From assembly GCA_019009955.1 (NCBI GenBank), contig CM032230.1, forward strand, positions 7,231,001 to 7,295,000: 64,000 bases of DNA. The letters run 5' to 3'. Positions 45,089-56,257 of this stretch are shown here, in pieces. The notes below the pieces were generated by a model, which made no database searches, was not told the DNA's origin, and saw nothing but the letters and a program-made list of their open reading frames with translations. The stretch is from Riptortus pedestris. Lineage: Eukaryota; Arthropoda; Insecta; Hemiptera; Alydidae. Within the stretch, counting starts at the first letter, position 1, and each line of letters opens with the position of its first letter. Position numbers and translations under genes: made by a program.

Positions 45089-45790
45089 ATTTTTAGAGTT
45101 TTTTTTTTATAATAACCAAAAATTTTCTTAGCCCCCACCCCAATCCCACGGTTTAGCTGCCCAAATAAGTAGAATATAAGTATACGTCATCGATAATAAG
45201 ATATACAATTATGCAAAATGTCCAGAAGTTGTGTGTGAGAGTAGGTGCAGAGTGGCGAGGTGATAATGGTCTTTGTCCGAAACCATGGACCTTAAAAATG
45301 ATAGCGAGAGTGGTTGGGCTGTTCCATTAGTTCTTGCCGACTATTGTGCGGTCCGATATACAAACGTGTGTGTCACGAATTGATAACGCTCTTTGTTGTT
45401 ATACGCGCTTGGTGTTAATGTGGTCCAACGCGCGTGAGTGCATGCGTGTGTGCGTGGCCAATAAATAGCAGAGTGCTGTGTGTTGGATTAGCAGATTAGC
45501 AGTTGGAGCCCATCCAGGAGTATCGCATCCCCTTATCACCGTGACCCGGCCTTATCAAACGATAACATCCCCCCCCCCCCTCCTAATGGATATAAATGAT
45601 AGCGCTCTGTTTTGGCCCTGTTCCCCGCTGTTTGGAATTAGCCCTGTTAATATCGGTCCTCTGGTATACACATCTTGTTTCCCCCTTCTATTTATCACAC
45701 CTTTAAAGTTCTTTTATTTATTTGGGTATCACCATTGTATCCTTCCGCATGTCAATGGGTCTTTGATATAATCACACATTACTCTTATTA
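45089..45790. other. unassigned sequence
   Basis: About 700 bp of near-balanced composition (45,200-45,770) with one plus-strand ORF of 97 codons (45,478-45,771). It is rich in Pro, Tyr and Phe with no domain I recognise, and is probably not coding. Confidence 0.35.
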
Positions 45791-45791
45791 C

Positions 45792-45913
45792 AGGAAATCA
45801 GCAATTGAGGTCGTACTCATGACGCGATTTTCAAAAATTTTCTTCAAATGTCCATCGATCCTACCCAGGAGATGACGAAAATCAGGTCCGTTCAAAATTA
45901 TATATATACTTAT

Positions 45914-45970
<57 letters not shown>

Positions 45971-46409
45971 CTGTTAACGCTCTAGCGGTCGCAATTTTTG
46001 TTTGATCGTTACGAAACTCGATATTTAACCGTTTTATGTAAAAAGAAAGATCAAGTTCGTTAACCGCTGAAATCGAACCAGTGAGAGGGGGGGTTTAGAG
46101 GGGAGGATTTTCGAAAATTCGAAATATCTCCGTTACTGTACATCGCATTGAAAACTTGTACAGAATCAATCTTATTGCAAATTAAATATACTATAAATAT
46201 TGTTATATACATTTATTCCCTATCTTGAATATTAACCGAGATATTTGCATTTTTATTAAATTTGGGCCGATAACGGATGTTTGAATTTCCCGCCAAAAGC
46301 TAGTTCGGCCCTTTGCCGTAACTGTTCGGGTATCGTATGGAGATTTCTCTATTGTATAACTTCAGGTTGGAAATCTGCTTAGTTTACGCAGCCCCTGCGT
46401 GACGGACTT
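45792..46409 (-). mobile_element. RC-1 element, short variant
   Basis: Starts in the decayed hairpin (GGAAATCAGCAATTGAGGTC), (AT)n about 45,915-45,966, tip GCAGCCCCTGCGTGACGGAC. Short-variant module intact (GCTAGTTCGGCCC, CGTATGGAGATTTC). Confidence 0.85.
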
Positions 46410-46424
46410 TATTCTAATGTGATT

Positions 46425-47330
46425 TTCTACATCCATATTTATACTTTTGATAAACTTTATGAGTTCTTTATTATATTTATTTAATAATATATGAGATGGT
46501 TCTGGCTAATTACTTTCCTTTTAAAATATGTTCATTATGAATTTTAATTATGTTGAAGAGTCATGGAGTGTATTTAAAAACGTTATGTGTTATTTGTGTG
46601 TCGCAAGTACATTTGTCATTGTCTTGAACTTTAAATCGTTCCGTTTGAAGTTGTGTGTTGTAGTTGTTGTGAGTTATATTTGGTATGAATTGATGTAAGC
46701 TGTAAGATTTGATGTCGTCTATTCTCTGTTCTATTTATATATTTTGTCAGTACGTAAGTCTATTTTAATGTAAGAGAGTGGTACGAGAGGGAATTCTGAA
46801 ATTATTATTATATCTTGAGCTGCTTCCTTTGCTAACATGCTTGTTCGTTTCCAATATTTCCTGAGTGGGCTTTTACCCATTCTATATGTATGTGTAGGTT
46901 AAAGTGTATAATTTCTTGAATATGTTGTCTAATGTTTTCTGTGATCGGGTCGTGCATAGTAGGGTTGCGTATTGAGTAAATCAGAGTCGTGTTGTCTGTG
47001 TGTATGATTGCATTTTGTACAGGTTATATGATGATTTTATAATATATTCAGTAGCTTTTAAAACATCATATTTCGAAACTGGATTAGTGCAACATGTAGT
47101 ATCAAGTCTGTATTTGTATTTTAGAATATAACCACTAGTAGTCTCTACAATTATGCTGCTCTAGGTATACACCAGGTATACGGGTTTGTCAGTTTTCCTT
47201 CCGTGAGCAAATATGTGGGATATCGATGTTTTCAGTCCATGGTTCGTCCAAATGTGATGTTACGTTCGAAAATAGTGCCGGTTGTAGCCATTGTGAGCAG
47301 TCACTGCATTCATCTATTTATGGAGTGGCA
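46425..47330 (-). mobile_element. LINE fragment, RNase H to C-terminus (R1/I-like)
   Basis: Minus-strand translation gives GYILKYKYRLDT (start of RNase H), IHTDNTTLIYSIRNP, ENIRQHIQEIIHF and IEWVKAHSGNIGNEQA followed, one base out of frame, by LAKEAA. Then come RFKVQDNDKCTCDTQITHN and the same end as the fragment at 51,945-52,142. WVKAHSG..GNEQA differs from the IPSHVG type at 6,233-6,751, so this is another LINE lineage. Stops and frameshifts are frequent. Upstream residues (PWTENIDIPH) extend it to about 47,330. Confidence 0.7.
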
Positions 47331-47675
47331 TTATCTTTTTCAGATTTTACGTTCTGAACTACGTTATTTTTATTTGATAACCGTTTCATGGTAAACAAAA
47401 GATTATATTTGGTTATTGCTGAAATCGGCCTGGGAAGGGATTGTGAAATATCTTAAATTCCAATATTATTAGCCAGATTGACAAATTTCATGTAACCTAA
47501 GCTGCCAACAATTTAATTTCCAACTAGTGTCACATCTATTGGTAAAGAATTAACTAGCATACTCCATATCCATTTGCAAACACGTACACATAATCTGAGC
47601 AGATGGCATTCTAACATAAGAAAAATACATACTATATACACACAAAACAATTGGAATATATCAGTATCAATAAAA

Positions 47676-47712
47676 CGTCCGTCACGCAGGGGCTGCGTAA
47701 ACTAAGCACATT
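47676..47712 (+). mobile_element. RC-1 start-tip fragment
   Basis: GTCCGTCACGCAGGGGCTGC then GTAAACTAAGCACATTA: an otherwise perfect tip that stops after 37 bp. Confidence 0.7.
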
Positions 47713-48480
47713 AAGCTAGCGAATACAAATGAGAAAACGTTCAGTCAATTTATAATGACTTATTCTACGGTATTTTCTAAAACCGACAAATAATTTTAAT
47801 TTTGATACAATTGTTCTTAGAATGAACTGAAACGTAAAGAAAAGTGTATTTCTTCAGAATTTTAATGAAATATGATCGGAAATTTTGAATTAGATCACTC
47901 TTGTTGCTTAAAAAATAAATAATTTCTTCGCTAATGAGGAAAGCTTATGGTATTTTTATTTTGTACAAACTCTTCCCTTGAGCGGCTACATGTAGAACAC
48001 ATTGTACTTATAATGAAAATCACATACTCAAAACTCGAAGCTGTGTTATTTACATTCTTCTTTTGATGAAATACCGCTATGTGAAAAACTTCATTGTCTT
48101 CTGTGTAATATGGGAATACTTGGGCTGAACTTGAACAAAAATTTAATATAAAGGCTTGTAAAAAGTTCTTGTTAAAAATAATGCCAGGAAGTACAAAGAA
48201 GTTAAAAACAGCGGGCGGAAAAAAAAAGAAAGGAAGGACGAGAGAAGTTGAAAGAAAAGTCCATTATGAAGTCCGAAAGTTGGAGGGTGAGCGAACGGAC
48301 TTAGGACTTGGCCAACTCATATCACACATGAATAATGTAAAGCAAGAAGGACTTTGCTCATACTTAGACTAAGTCCCTTCGATCTACCATTGACTCTCCA
48401 GTCGCCATTAATGGGATAATCTAACTTCTGCTCGCCGATTTAGCCTGCAAAATGCGACCTGCAACGGTAAAATGTAAACC
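47713..48480. other. unassigned sequence
   Basis: Contains a small lysine-rich plus-strand ORF (48,169-48,372, starting MLKIMPGSTKKLKTAGGKKK) that I do not recognise and would not call a gene without support. Confidence 0.35.
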
Positions 48481-48483
48481 ATA

Positions 48484-49165
48484 CTTTATATACAGTTGAA
48501 TGAGGTAATTAGGAATGCTTTTGAAAACCCCGCCATTTCTGTTCTATTAAGTTGGCAGCAGTGAAGGTCTGCTCCATTTCCCCACAGCTCCTTTCAGCAG
48601 TTAAACCAGTTATTGAGGTTGCATATTTCATCTGCAATTGACCATTGCTCTCGCCAACGAGAAGAAAAGAATGTATTCCTCCAGAGATAAGTCCAGTCTC
48701 GGAGATGATAGGGAAAATCATCATTGCTACTATTTATAAGACCTAGAGAATAGGAAAAATTGCATAATAATTTATATATTTTATTTGGGCTATGGATGTA
48801 CAGGATAATCATCTGGTAGGCCAACGACACTTACGCAGATCGTACAAAATCTGTTTTCAACTTAATAGCATTAAATAAGCCCAGTACTAATTATATTTTA
48901 TATAGTGTTGTACGGGTTAATTATGAATACTTTTTGCTTTTGCTGCATTTTCCCTCAGCTCCTTTTAGCAGTGAAATCAGTTATTTTGGTTGCTGATTTC
49001 ATCAAATGACAATTGATCCAACCTAGGAAGAGAACCTGCTAAGATAAGTCTGGCCAAGGGGGAAAATGGAGCTGATATGGACATTTGTCATTGTTACTAC
49101 CAGTTAAGATCTAGGGAGTTGGAAAAATTGGATAATAATTTATATATTTATTTGGGATGTATAGG
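48484..49165. repeat. diverged tandem duplication, two units of about 420 bp spacing
   Basis: Unit 1 (48,484-48,800) and unit 2 (48,905-49,165) share CAGCTCCTTT-AGCAGT-AAA-CAGTTATT--GGTTGC, CAATTGA and GGAAAAATTG-ATAATAATTT ATATATTTTATTTGG-type blocks. The CAGTTATTGAGGTTG and CTAGGAAGAGAA pieces resemble the hairpin-end segment of RC-1, so both may be old relatives of it. Confidence 0.5.
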
Positions 49166-49404
49166 ACACTCTAAATCAGTTTAAACTCAAAATAAATAAA
49201 CAAAAGTTTTGGTTGTAGAATGCCATTGAATCATAAACTTTAGATAAAACAGTTTATTTCAATACTTCTTTACCAGACCCTCCATGGAGAATAAAGAACC
49301 TTTAGATTAAACAAATATATTAAAAAAAAAAAGTAGTCCACCTTCCAATTTTTTTTACCAAACAACATTCAAAATCAGTTTTATCTAACAGCCCAATAAA
49401 TTAC

Positions 49405-49640
49405 AATAAAACACGGCCGGATCTAAAACTGAAAAAGGAACAGGAGCTGCCGTAATTGTAAGCAGTCTTAAAATATTTAAATACTGTACAAGAGAAGCAT
49501 GCACAATTACATGCAATATTGCTTTCGCTCTAAAACATTCCCACAAACACCAAACACAACACTTTGCAATGATTTACATATTTCTCTTCATGAATGAAAT
49601 GCTTACCACACACTCCTTAATAACACAAATCTCTGGCTAA
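49405..49640 (+). pseudogene. LINE RNase H fragment
   Basis: The frame reads TAGSKTEKGTGAAVIVSSLK, then KYCTREACTI and CNIAFALKH. The first block matches the start of a LINE RNase H (TDGSK..GTGAAV), with the catalytic Asp replaced by Ala. Nothing downstream is recognisable. Confidence 0.5.
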
Positions 49641-50059
49641 AACTAATGAATGGCAAAACTTCGACTGTTCATGTTGCAGAGCATTTGTGTGATTGATGAA
49701 TGTTGTGACGGGGGGTGTTGACGGGATGATATTGTGTATTTAATCCTTATATTTCCAAGAGATACGCTTTCTATGTGAAAGGCAGGTAACAGCCAGTTAT
49801 AGATAAATTGAAGTACAGAATTATACACTATTGTGATTTTGAGTGTTGCACTTTAGGAAATTGCATGTGTTTATGTGACGAATGGCTGTTGGAGTAAGTG
49901 CATTATCGATTGCATTAAATCGGTGGCCTTGTTAGCCTTGCACTGGATGGCCACTAGTCAGGCACGCCATGTCCCTGGCCATCGATCAGATGATAGTTCA
50001 GCTGGTAGCATCACCACCTTCCAGCTCAGGGGGAGGGGGTTTAAAAGAGAAATTCCCTT
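49641..50059. other. unassigned sequence leading into minisatellite
   Basis: No gene seen. Stray minisatellite half-units (AGTTCAGCTGGTAGCATCAC) appear from about 49,995, interrupted by a G-rich stretch. Confidence 0.45.
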
Positions 50060-50706
50060 CCAGCATCACCACCTCCCAGCAGAGCTGGTAGCACCACCAC
50101 CTTCCAGTTCAGCTGGTAGCACCACCACCTTCCAGTTCAGCTGGTAGCACCACCACCTTCCAGTTCAGCTGGTAGCACCACCACCTTCCAGCTGAGCTGG
50201 TAGCACCACCACCTTCCAGCTGAGCTGGTAGCACCACCACCTTCCAGTTCAGCTGGTAGCACCACCACCTTCCAGCTGAGCTGGTAGCACCACCACCTTC
50301 CAGCTGAGCTGGTAGCACCACCACCTTCCAGCTGAGCTGGTAGCACCACCACCTTCCAGCTGAGCTGGTAGCACCACCACCGTCCAGCTGAGCTGGTAGC
50401 ACCACCACCTTCCAGCTGAGCTGGTAGCACCACCACCTTCCAGCTGAGCTGGTAGCACCACCACCTTCCAGCTGAGCTGGTAGCACCACCACCTTCCAGC
50501 TGAGCTGGTAGCATCACCACCTTCCAGCTGAGCTGGTAGCATCACCACCTTCCAGCTGAGCTGGTAGCATCACCACCTTCCAGCTGAGCTGGTAGCATCA
50601 CCACCTTCCAGCTGAGCTGGTAGCATCACCACCTTCCAGCTGAGCTGGTAGCAACACCACCTTCCAGCTGAGCTGGTAGCACCACCACCTTCCAGCTGAG
50701 CTGGTC
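50060..50706. repeat. 28-bp minisatellite, about 23 copies
   Basis: Unit: GTAGCACCACCACCTTCC then AGCTGAGCTG. Each unit contains the odd palindrome CCAGCTGAGCTGG. The first four units carry AGTTCAGC, later ones AGCTGAGC. Six consecutive units near the right end have GCATCACC, then GCAACACC and GCACCACC. Since 28 is not a multiple of three, each minus-strand frame cycles through all phases, giving long false ORFs. Confidence 0.97.
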
Positions 50707-51261
50707 ATTATGCTTCAGATTGAAATATTGTATAGAATTATCTACTTGTAAATATAATGTTCTTTAAATACTGTTTTCTCTGTGTTGAATAGTAACCTAG
50801 ATACTTCCATACTTTACTTTTCAGCCATCAGCAAACCACCACTCCTACTTAAGTCATATTAAGAATAAGCTGTTATATAACGAACCATGCCATTCCAAGT
50901 TTAAATTCAAAATATAGCTTTCATTGAACATTTACTTTGTGATGCACATGCAAAAACGTTATGTGATGACTTTATCAATAATGGTTTAATCCAAAACGTT
51001 TATTTCATCTATACCAAACTCGATACTTAGCCGTTTCAGTCCTCACTAAAGATCATATTTGATATTGGTGAAAATCGGACCCTAAATAGGAGGGTTTGAG
51101 TGGAGATTTGAAAATTCAAAATATCTCCAGTATTATGAGTCATATCGTAAAATGTTATAGAACTAATCTTGTTAAGCTATTGATGTTTACAATTGATTTC
51201 TAGACATTTATTCGTTACTCCAGTATTAAGCGAGTTGTTCGTTCTTTCTCGTATTCTGATT
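50707..51261 (-). mobile_element. RC-1 element, diverged subfamily, partial
   Basis: TCATTATGCTTCAGATTGAA picks up RC-1 mid-body exactly where the minisatellite ends. The interior matches 18,780-19,200 (ATTGTTTAATCCAAAACG-like, CGATACTTAGCCGTTTCAGT). No start tip. Confidence 0.6.
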
Positions 51262-51940
51262 TCAATGACACCCCCCCTCTTCTATCCATCGGTTTTTAAC
51301 ACGTTCGCTGCTGCAACTATATATGATATACTCCACCACTAACTGCACCGGTCCCCGACGTCCGATGTCTCTCCTAACGTTAAAATGTATTGTACCCCGG
51401 GGACCGATGTAGTTTTCGAAGGTAACACTATCTCTTGACAATTCTAGTGAACTAAATGAATGAATTAGCAGAACCATCAGTCCTCCAACCCATAAAATAA
51501 ATAATAAAGAAATATTTCGTATTTTCAACTATTTCTTCCGGTTAGCCCCTCCCCTCCTCCATGGACTAATTACCTACTATTAATCATTAGTTATCCATGA
51601 AACGGTTAAATGTCAAGTTTTGTTATTTCTCCTCCTGCTAGTAACCCTATGAGGAGTTATTTATTTGTATACATGTTCCATTGCCACATGACATATTACA
51701 TGTATGATTATGTTTAAAGACATTTTCACTATATATACACGTTAATCAACCATATAATCAAATATAATAAAAAAAATAATAATAATAAAATAAAATAATA
51801 AAATAAGTAAGATAATTACAAATAAATTTAATAAAAGAAATGAAATTAAACTCAACCGATGATGATCTGAATTTGCGAGTCTATGTAAGGTAAATATATT
51901 GAATTATAATTCCCATTCCTCACAATCAACTTTACATTCT
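51262..51940. other. unassigned sequence
   Basis: One minus-strand ORF (51,262-51,528, 88 codons, starts MKIRNISLLFILWVGGLMVL) has a hydrophobic, signal-peptide-like start. I do not recognise it and cannot say it is a gene. The remainder is AT-rich, with an AATAATAAT run near 51,770-51,810. Confidence 0.35.
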
Positions 51941-51944
51941 AATG

Positions 51945-52142
51945 TATTTTTGCTACATCCATATCTATACTATTGATGAACTTTATAAGTTCTTTATTAT
52001 ATTTGTTGAATATAATATGAGGTGGTTCTGGCCAATTACCTCATTTTAAAATTATGTTCATTATTAAATTTGATCTATTTTGATTAAATGTTGAACAGTC
52101 ATAAAGTATATGTAAAAACGTTTGTGTTGTCTGTGAGTCGCG
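51945..52142 (-). pseudogene. LINE C-terminal end
   Basis: The minus strand reads DSQTTQTFLHILYDCSTFNQ, NRSNLIMNIILK, then after a stop GNWPEPPHIIFNKYNKELIK and FINSIDMDVAKIH. Nucleotides match 46,425-46,615, so it is the same LINE lineage. HILYDC is the H-x4-C of the C-terminal knuckle. Confidence 0.65.
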
Positions 52143-52145
52143 AGA

Positions 52146-52230
52146 GGGTGATTTTCGAAAATTCAAAATATCTCCGTTATTATGCATCGGATCGAAAAAT
52201 TGCATAGAACCAATCTTATTTCAAAATAAA
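52146..52230 (-). mobile_element. RC-1 element, split by RC-2
   Basis: GATTTTCGAAAATTCAAAAT to AACCAATCTTATTTCAAAAT AAA, then RC-2 is inserted. RC-1 continues at 53,527 (TCTACTATATATATTGTTAT). Confidence 0.8.
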
Positions 52231-52271
<41 letters not shown>

Positions 52272-53526
52272 GTAACCTCTGTCTGTACATTGGTTTTTTT
52301 TTCGCGAAATTTCACGATAATTTTTCGTTTCACATGTCCTAAACACCATAACTGCATTTTGTTTCTTTGGTGTCTGTTTGTTACCTTTCACGGCTGAACC
52401 GATTTTTATGAAACTTGGTATGTATATTACTATTAACCCAACTTAGACTTTAGGCTATATTAATATCCTCTGAGACGAACAGGAGTGGGGGTTATAAGGG
52501 AAGCCAGAAATTAAAAATAGCGATATTTCGTTTCCTATTGGTTTTTCGGCAAATATGAACATAACAAAAGTTGTTTATTTCGTCATTTAGAGTAACGTTT
52601 GTTAAATACACTTTTTTCGTATACCGAATTATAAACGAGATATACGCTAAAACCTGTAGCGGAAGTGAACAATTTTATTTGGGACCCAACCGAAATAAAG
52701 ACCCAACCGAAATAAATAAAACTCGGTATATGTATTAGCACTAACGCTTTCATTATAACAAGCCATACCAACATTTCTAGGGACGGGCAGGAGTGGGGGT
52801 TATAAGGGAAGCCAGAAATTAAAAATAGCGATATTTCGTCTCTTTTTGGTTTTTTGACAAATATGAACATAACAAAAGTTGTTTTTTTTTGTTATTTAGA
52901 GTAACTTTTGTTATATACACTTTTTTCCTATACCGAATTATAAGCGAGATATACGCTAAAACCTATAGCGGAAGTGAACAATTTTATTTGGGACAAAAGA
53001 CCCAACCGAAATAAATAAAACTCGGTAAGTGTATTAGCACTAATGCTTTCATTATAACAAGCCATACCAACATGTCTAGGGACGGGCAGGAGTGAGGGTT
53101 GTAAGGGAGGTCTGAAATAAAAAATAGCGGTATTTCGTTTTCTATTGGGTTTTCTGCAAATATGCACATGGCAAAAGTTGTTTATTTTGTTATTTAGAAA
53201 TATTTTCTCAGCAATTCTTTTCAATATGAACTACCAGGTACAACACCGGGAAAAATTAATTCAAATGTATGTTAATATTTTGTCCTTAATAATTCAAATC
53301 TATGCATAATGCACAGGAAACGGGAAATATGACAATATGGAGGACAGTGAAGTCTTACAAAAAAAATAATTTTATTATTAACAAATCCACATAATCGACG
53401 GGTATTATCCCTAAACACTGGGACGGGTAAATGTCAAAACATTGTGTAAAGTAAAGCCTCCCAAAAAAATACCATCACCATTCAGCCTCAAATGAATTCC
53501 CGAGCGAAGCCGGGTATCTGAGCTAG
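52231..53526 (+). mobile_element. RC-2 Helitron, complete non-autonomous copy
   Basis: Best-preserved copy. The 5' end TCTATATATATATATATA follows A; the 3' end CGAAGCCGGGTATCTGAGCT AG is followed by T. The host RC-1 sequence reads across the junction as AAATAAA|TCTACTATAT, so insertion was precisely between A and T with no duplication, the Helitron signature. Three tandem units of about 300 bp (AAAGTTGTTT at about 52,566, 52,874 and 53,174). No Rep/helicase. Confidence 0.9.
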
Positions 53527-53984
53527 TCTACTATATATATTGTTATATACATTTATTGTCTATCTTGAATATTAACCGAGATATTTGCATTTTGATGAAG
53601 TCTGTAGTCGGGTATAGTTCGGATTAGGTTGGCCATTTTTGTCACTACTCGGCTCAGGTGGAAGCTTATTCTAACCTTACCTGTCGTTTCTAACCTTACC
53701 TTACCTTCGTTACTTTGTGAGATTTATGCAAATACGTTCTGTTCATCCACCCCCCCCCCCTTTTAAGTTCTTGGACTACTAAAATTTGAGATATTAAAAT
53801 ATAAATTATTCTTACAATTCAGAAGCCGTTTCAGTTGGGAATTTATTTTAATTAACTGAAAGATTTCTCATTACCGTTTGTATTTAATCACGGTGGTATT
53901 GTGTTGCCAGTATGCAGATTTCTCTATTGTAAAACTTCACATGGGAAATCTGCTTAGTTTACGCAGCCCCTGCGAGACGGACTT
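53527..53984 (-). mobile_element. RC-1 continuation after RC-2
   Basis: Body, then a long-variant module with an internal deletion, and the tip GCAGCCCCTGCGAGACGGAC. Completes the copy begun at 52,146. Confidence 0.8.
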
Positions 53985-53989
53985 TTTTA

Positions 53990-54365
53990 GTTTAGCTTTC
54001 AGTAAACCGCTACTCTTAGTCATGTCATAATAACAATAAACTGTGACAACATGTGCCCCTTTATTCCAAGCTTTAATTCCAAATATTGTTTTTTTTTTTT
54101 AAAACCTTTCTTACGGGAGCTGCATACTAATTCTTTGTGCGATCACGTCATCAATTATGATTTTACGTCTTTGCTTCCAAAATGTTTCTTTGTCGATATT
54201 TAATCGTTTCAGTCAACACTAAAGGTCATATTTGTGCTTGGCAAAGTTGTTCAGCGAGTTATTCCTTCTTTGTGTTTGTTTTTTTTGCCAGAATATGTGG
54301 GAATATCATTGCAGTGCTTTGTGAATGTGCTTATTTTACGCAGCCGCCGCATTACGGAGTTTTAT
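53990..54365 (-). mobile_element. RC-1 element, diverged subfamily, partial
   Basis: GCTTTCAGTAAACCGCTACT, then interior shared with 18,780-19,000 and 42,060-42,300, ending in a weak tip (CGCAGCCGCCGCATTACGGA). Confidence 0.55.
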
Positions 54366-55034
54366 TTGAATTTAAATTGAATTTTTTTTTTCCATCTATG
54401 TTTTGACTCGTATATTAACAAGAGATGCCTGTTTGCTGGTTCATTTTACGTTGTATGTTTTTGACTTCGATCCTTGTAGCCTAATACAATGTTGTTTATG
54501 AGCTAGCTTGCTTTGAGTGTATTTCCGCCGATGTATAGGCCTGCAAATCATAAGGCCTGTCAAACATGATTCATCCCTTACTTCCACCGGGCTATTTCCT
54601 TTATTCTCCAGTCACGCTCTACAGCCCTTCCTCTTCCTAGTTTTTATCTACGCCCCCCTCCCTCACCCCCAACTTTTCCTTAGGCCCCTTATATTTTATT
54701 CCTATTGTTAAAATAGGGGAGGAGCAGGAAAACATTGCCAGTTTTATTGGACTTTTATTTTTCTACAACCCCTATTGTGGCTCCGTTGCGCCTCGACACG
54801 AAGCATCCCCCCAGCCGAGAAGAACACCTTCAGCAGTTTTATCCCTAATAATGCCTTATTTTCTCTAACACCTTCCTATTTCCCAGATGATCTAAACCTT
54901 TTATGAGCAACCATCGGCGGTAAGCTTTGATTCGGCCTGCGAGACATTTTGAAAAACCCAATCAAACAAAAATATTGCACTGCTTACTCGAAATGAGGAA
55001 GATGAGGAGAGATTTGTGCATTTGGCAGTACTTA
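54366..55034. other. unassigned sequence
   Basis: Near-balanced composition in 54,480-54,880, no convincing ORF. Confidence 0.4.
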
Positions 55035-55520
55035 TATATCGAGATTGGTAACGATCAAACGAAAACGCTAGCGCGTTAACATACACATATATATGTATGT
55101 TAACGCTCTAGTGTTTTTGTTTGATCGTTACCAAACTCGATATTTAAACGTTTTATTTCAAATTAAACGTTTTAACGTTTTATGAGTTAATGTCCTTAAT
55201 GGTTGAAATCCAACTAGTGGGAGGAGGATTTTAGAGGGAGAAATTTTGAAAATTCTTAATATATCCCTTATTATTTGTCGGATCGATACATTTTATAAAA
55301 CCAATATTATGGCAAATGTAATATATAATATAAATGTGGTTATGTATTTTTTTTTTTTCTCTATCTTGATTATTAACCGAGATATTTGCATTTTTTTAGT
55401 TTTCGGACTTCAGTAAAGCTCCACTTCTATTCATGTTATATAATCAATAAGCTGTCATTACGAAGCACTTTATTTGAAGCCTAACTATCAAATATTGTTC
55501 TCTCGGTAACAATGTATTGA
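55035..55520. mobile_element. RC-1 inverted pair around an AT core
   Basis: GATTGGTAACGATCAAACGA to GCGTTAACATACACATATAT (plus orientation) is followed directly by its reverse, GTATGTTAACGCTCTAGTGT to GATCGTTACCAAACTCGATA, and then a minus-oriented RC-1 body to about 55,510. The join is at TATATA, 55,086-55,096. Confidence 0.7.
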
Positions 55521-56257
55521 ACATATATAATCTTTCTGGAGTTTGATGGAGTCCATTGCTTCATATGTTTCAGCTATATTGGCTCAGCCTTTAACCAGCA
55601 TAAATGACGTCATGTTCGCCGTGCAATTCCATTACTTGGGCTTTAGTTGTGAATTGTTTGAATTGTTGCTGTTAATTTCCTGGCGAGGCTTCTGTGTATT
55701 TTGGTGCTATTTGTGGCTGTGTTTTCCTCGTGTGGCTAATACATCCGCCGGCGGCCCTTTGTGGGTTTAATGACGAGGAATTGGCGGGAAAGGGTTGATT
55801 CGATTGATAGTCTATTTAGCGAGTCGTGTCTCTGCAGTTGGCCAGCAATGTTCCAATCAAGTTGTTGGTATTCCTCTTTGCTAGTCGGCCAGAGTTTGCG
55901 GTTAGTTGGCAAACTAGTCGACAGAGGGGGCTCTCGTCTAGTAGCTCTTTGATCTTATTCCTTGTCCAATTGCAAATTGAAATGATCCCTTTGCGTCTAG
56001 GACGTTCGGGTTCGCTCTCTAGCAACAAGCACAACAATTGTATCAGTGGGAAAAATAAAGACTGCTAAAGTCATAAACATGGTTGAAGGTGTTTGAGCCA
56101 GAGCTTTGACTAAATATTCCTTTATTAAATGAGAAGCAGACCAGCTGAACCCAGTTGGTGATTTAAGTGCGTTCTCCAAGCCACTCTTGCATTCGGAAAG
56201 TAACATATCCATCGATACAGTGTCAGAACCCACTTGCTCTGTAATGTACCACTTCAA
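55521..56257. other. higher-GC segment between RC-1 pieces, possible captured DNA
   Basis: About 740 bp with clearly more balanced composition than the RC-1 DNA on both sides. A minus-strand ORF of 92 codons (55,997-56,275) includes LSECKSGLENALKSPTGFSW and SHLIKEYLVKALAQTPSTMF. Overlapping ORFs exist on the other strand, and I recognise none. The flanking RC-1 pieces both stop at the same landmark, AAATATTGTT. Confidence 0.35.

Noticed and set aside
48169..48372. Lysine-rich 67-codon ORF
   Set aside because: Short, no recognised domain, no splice or polyadenylation support.
50109..50548. Minus-strand ORFs of about 99-127 codons with a 28-residue repeat
   Set aside because: Produced by the 28-bp minisatellite. 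The same residues appear in all three frames in turn.
28462..50706. Regular repeats that might be taken for CRISPR arrays
   Set aside because: The units are contiguous without unique spacers, no cas genes are present, and the genome is eukaryotic.
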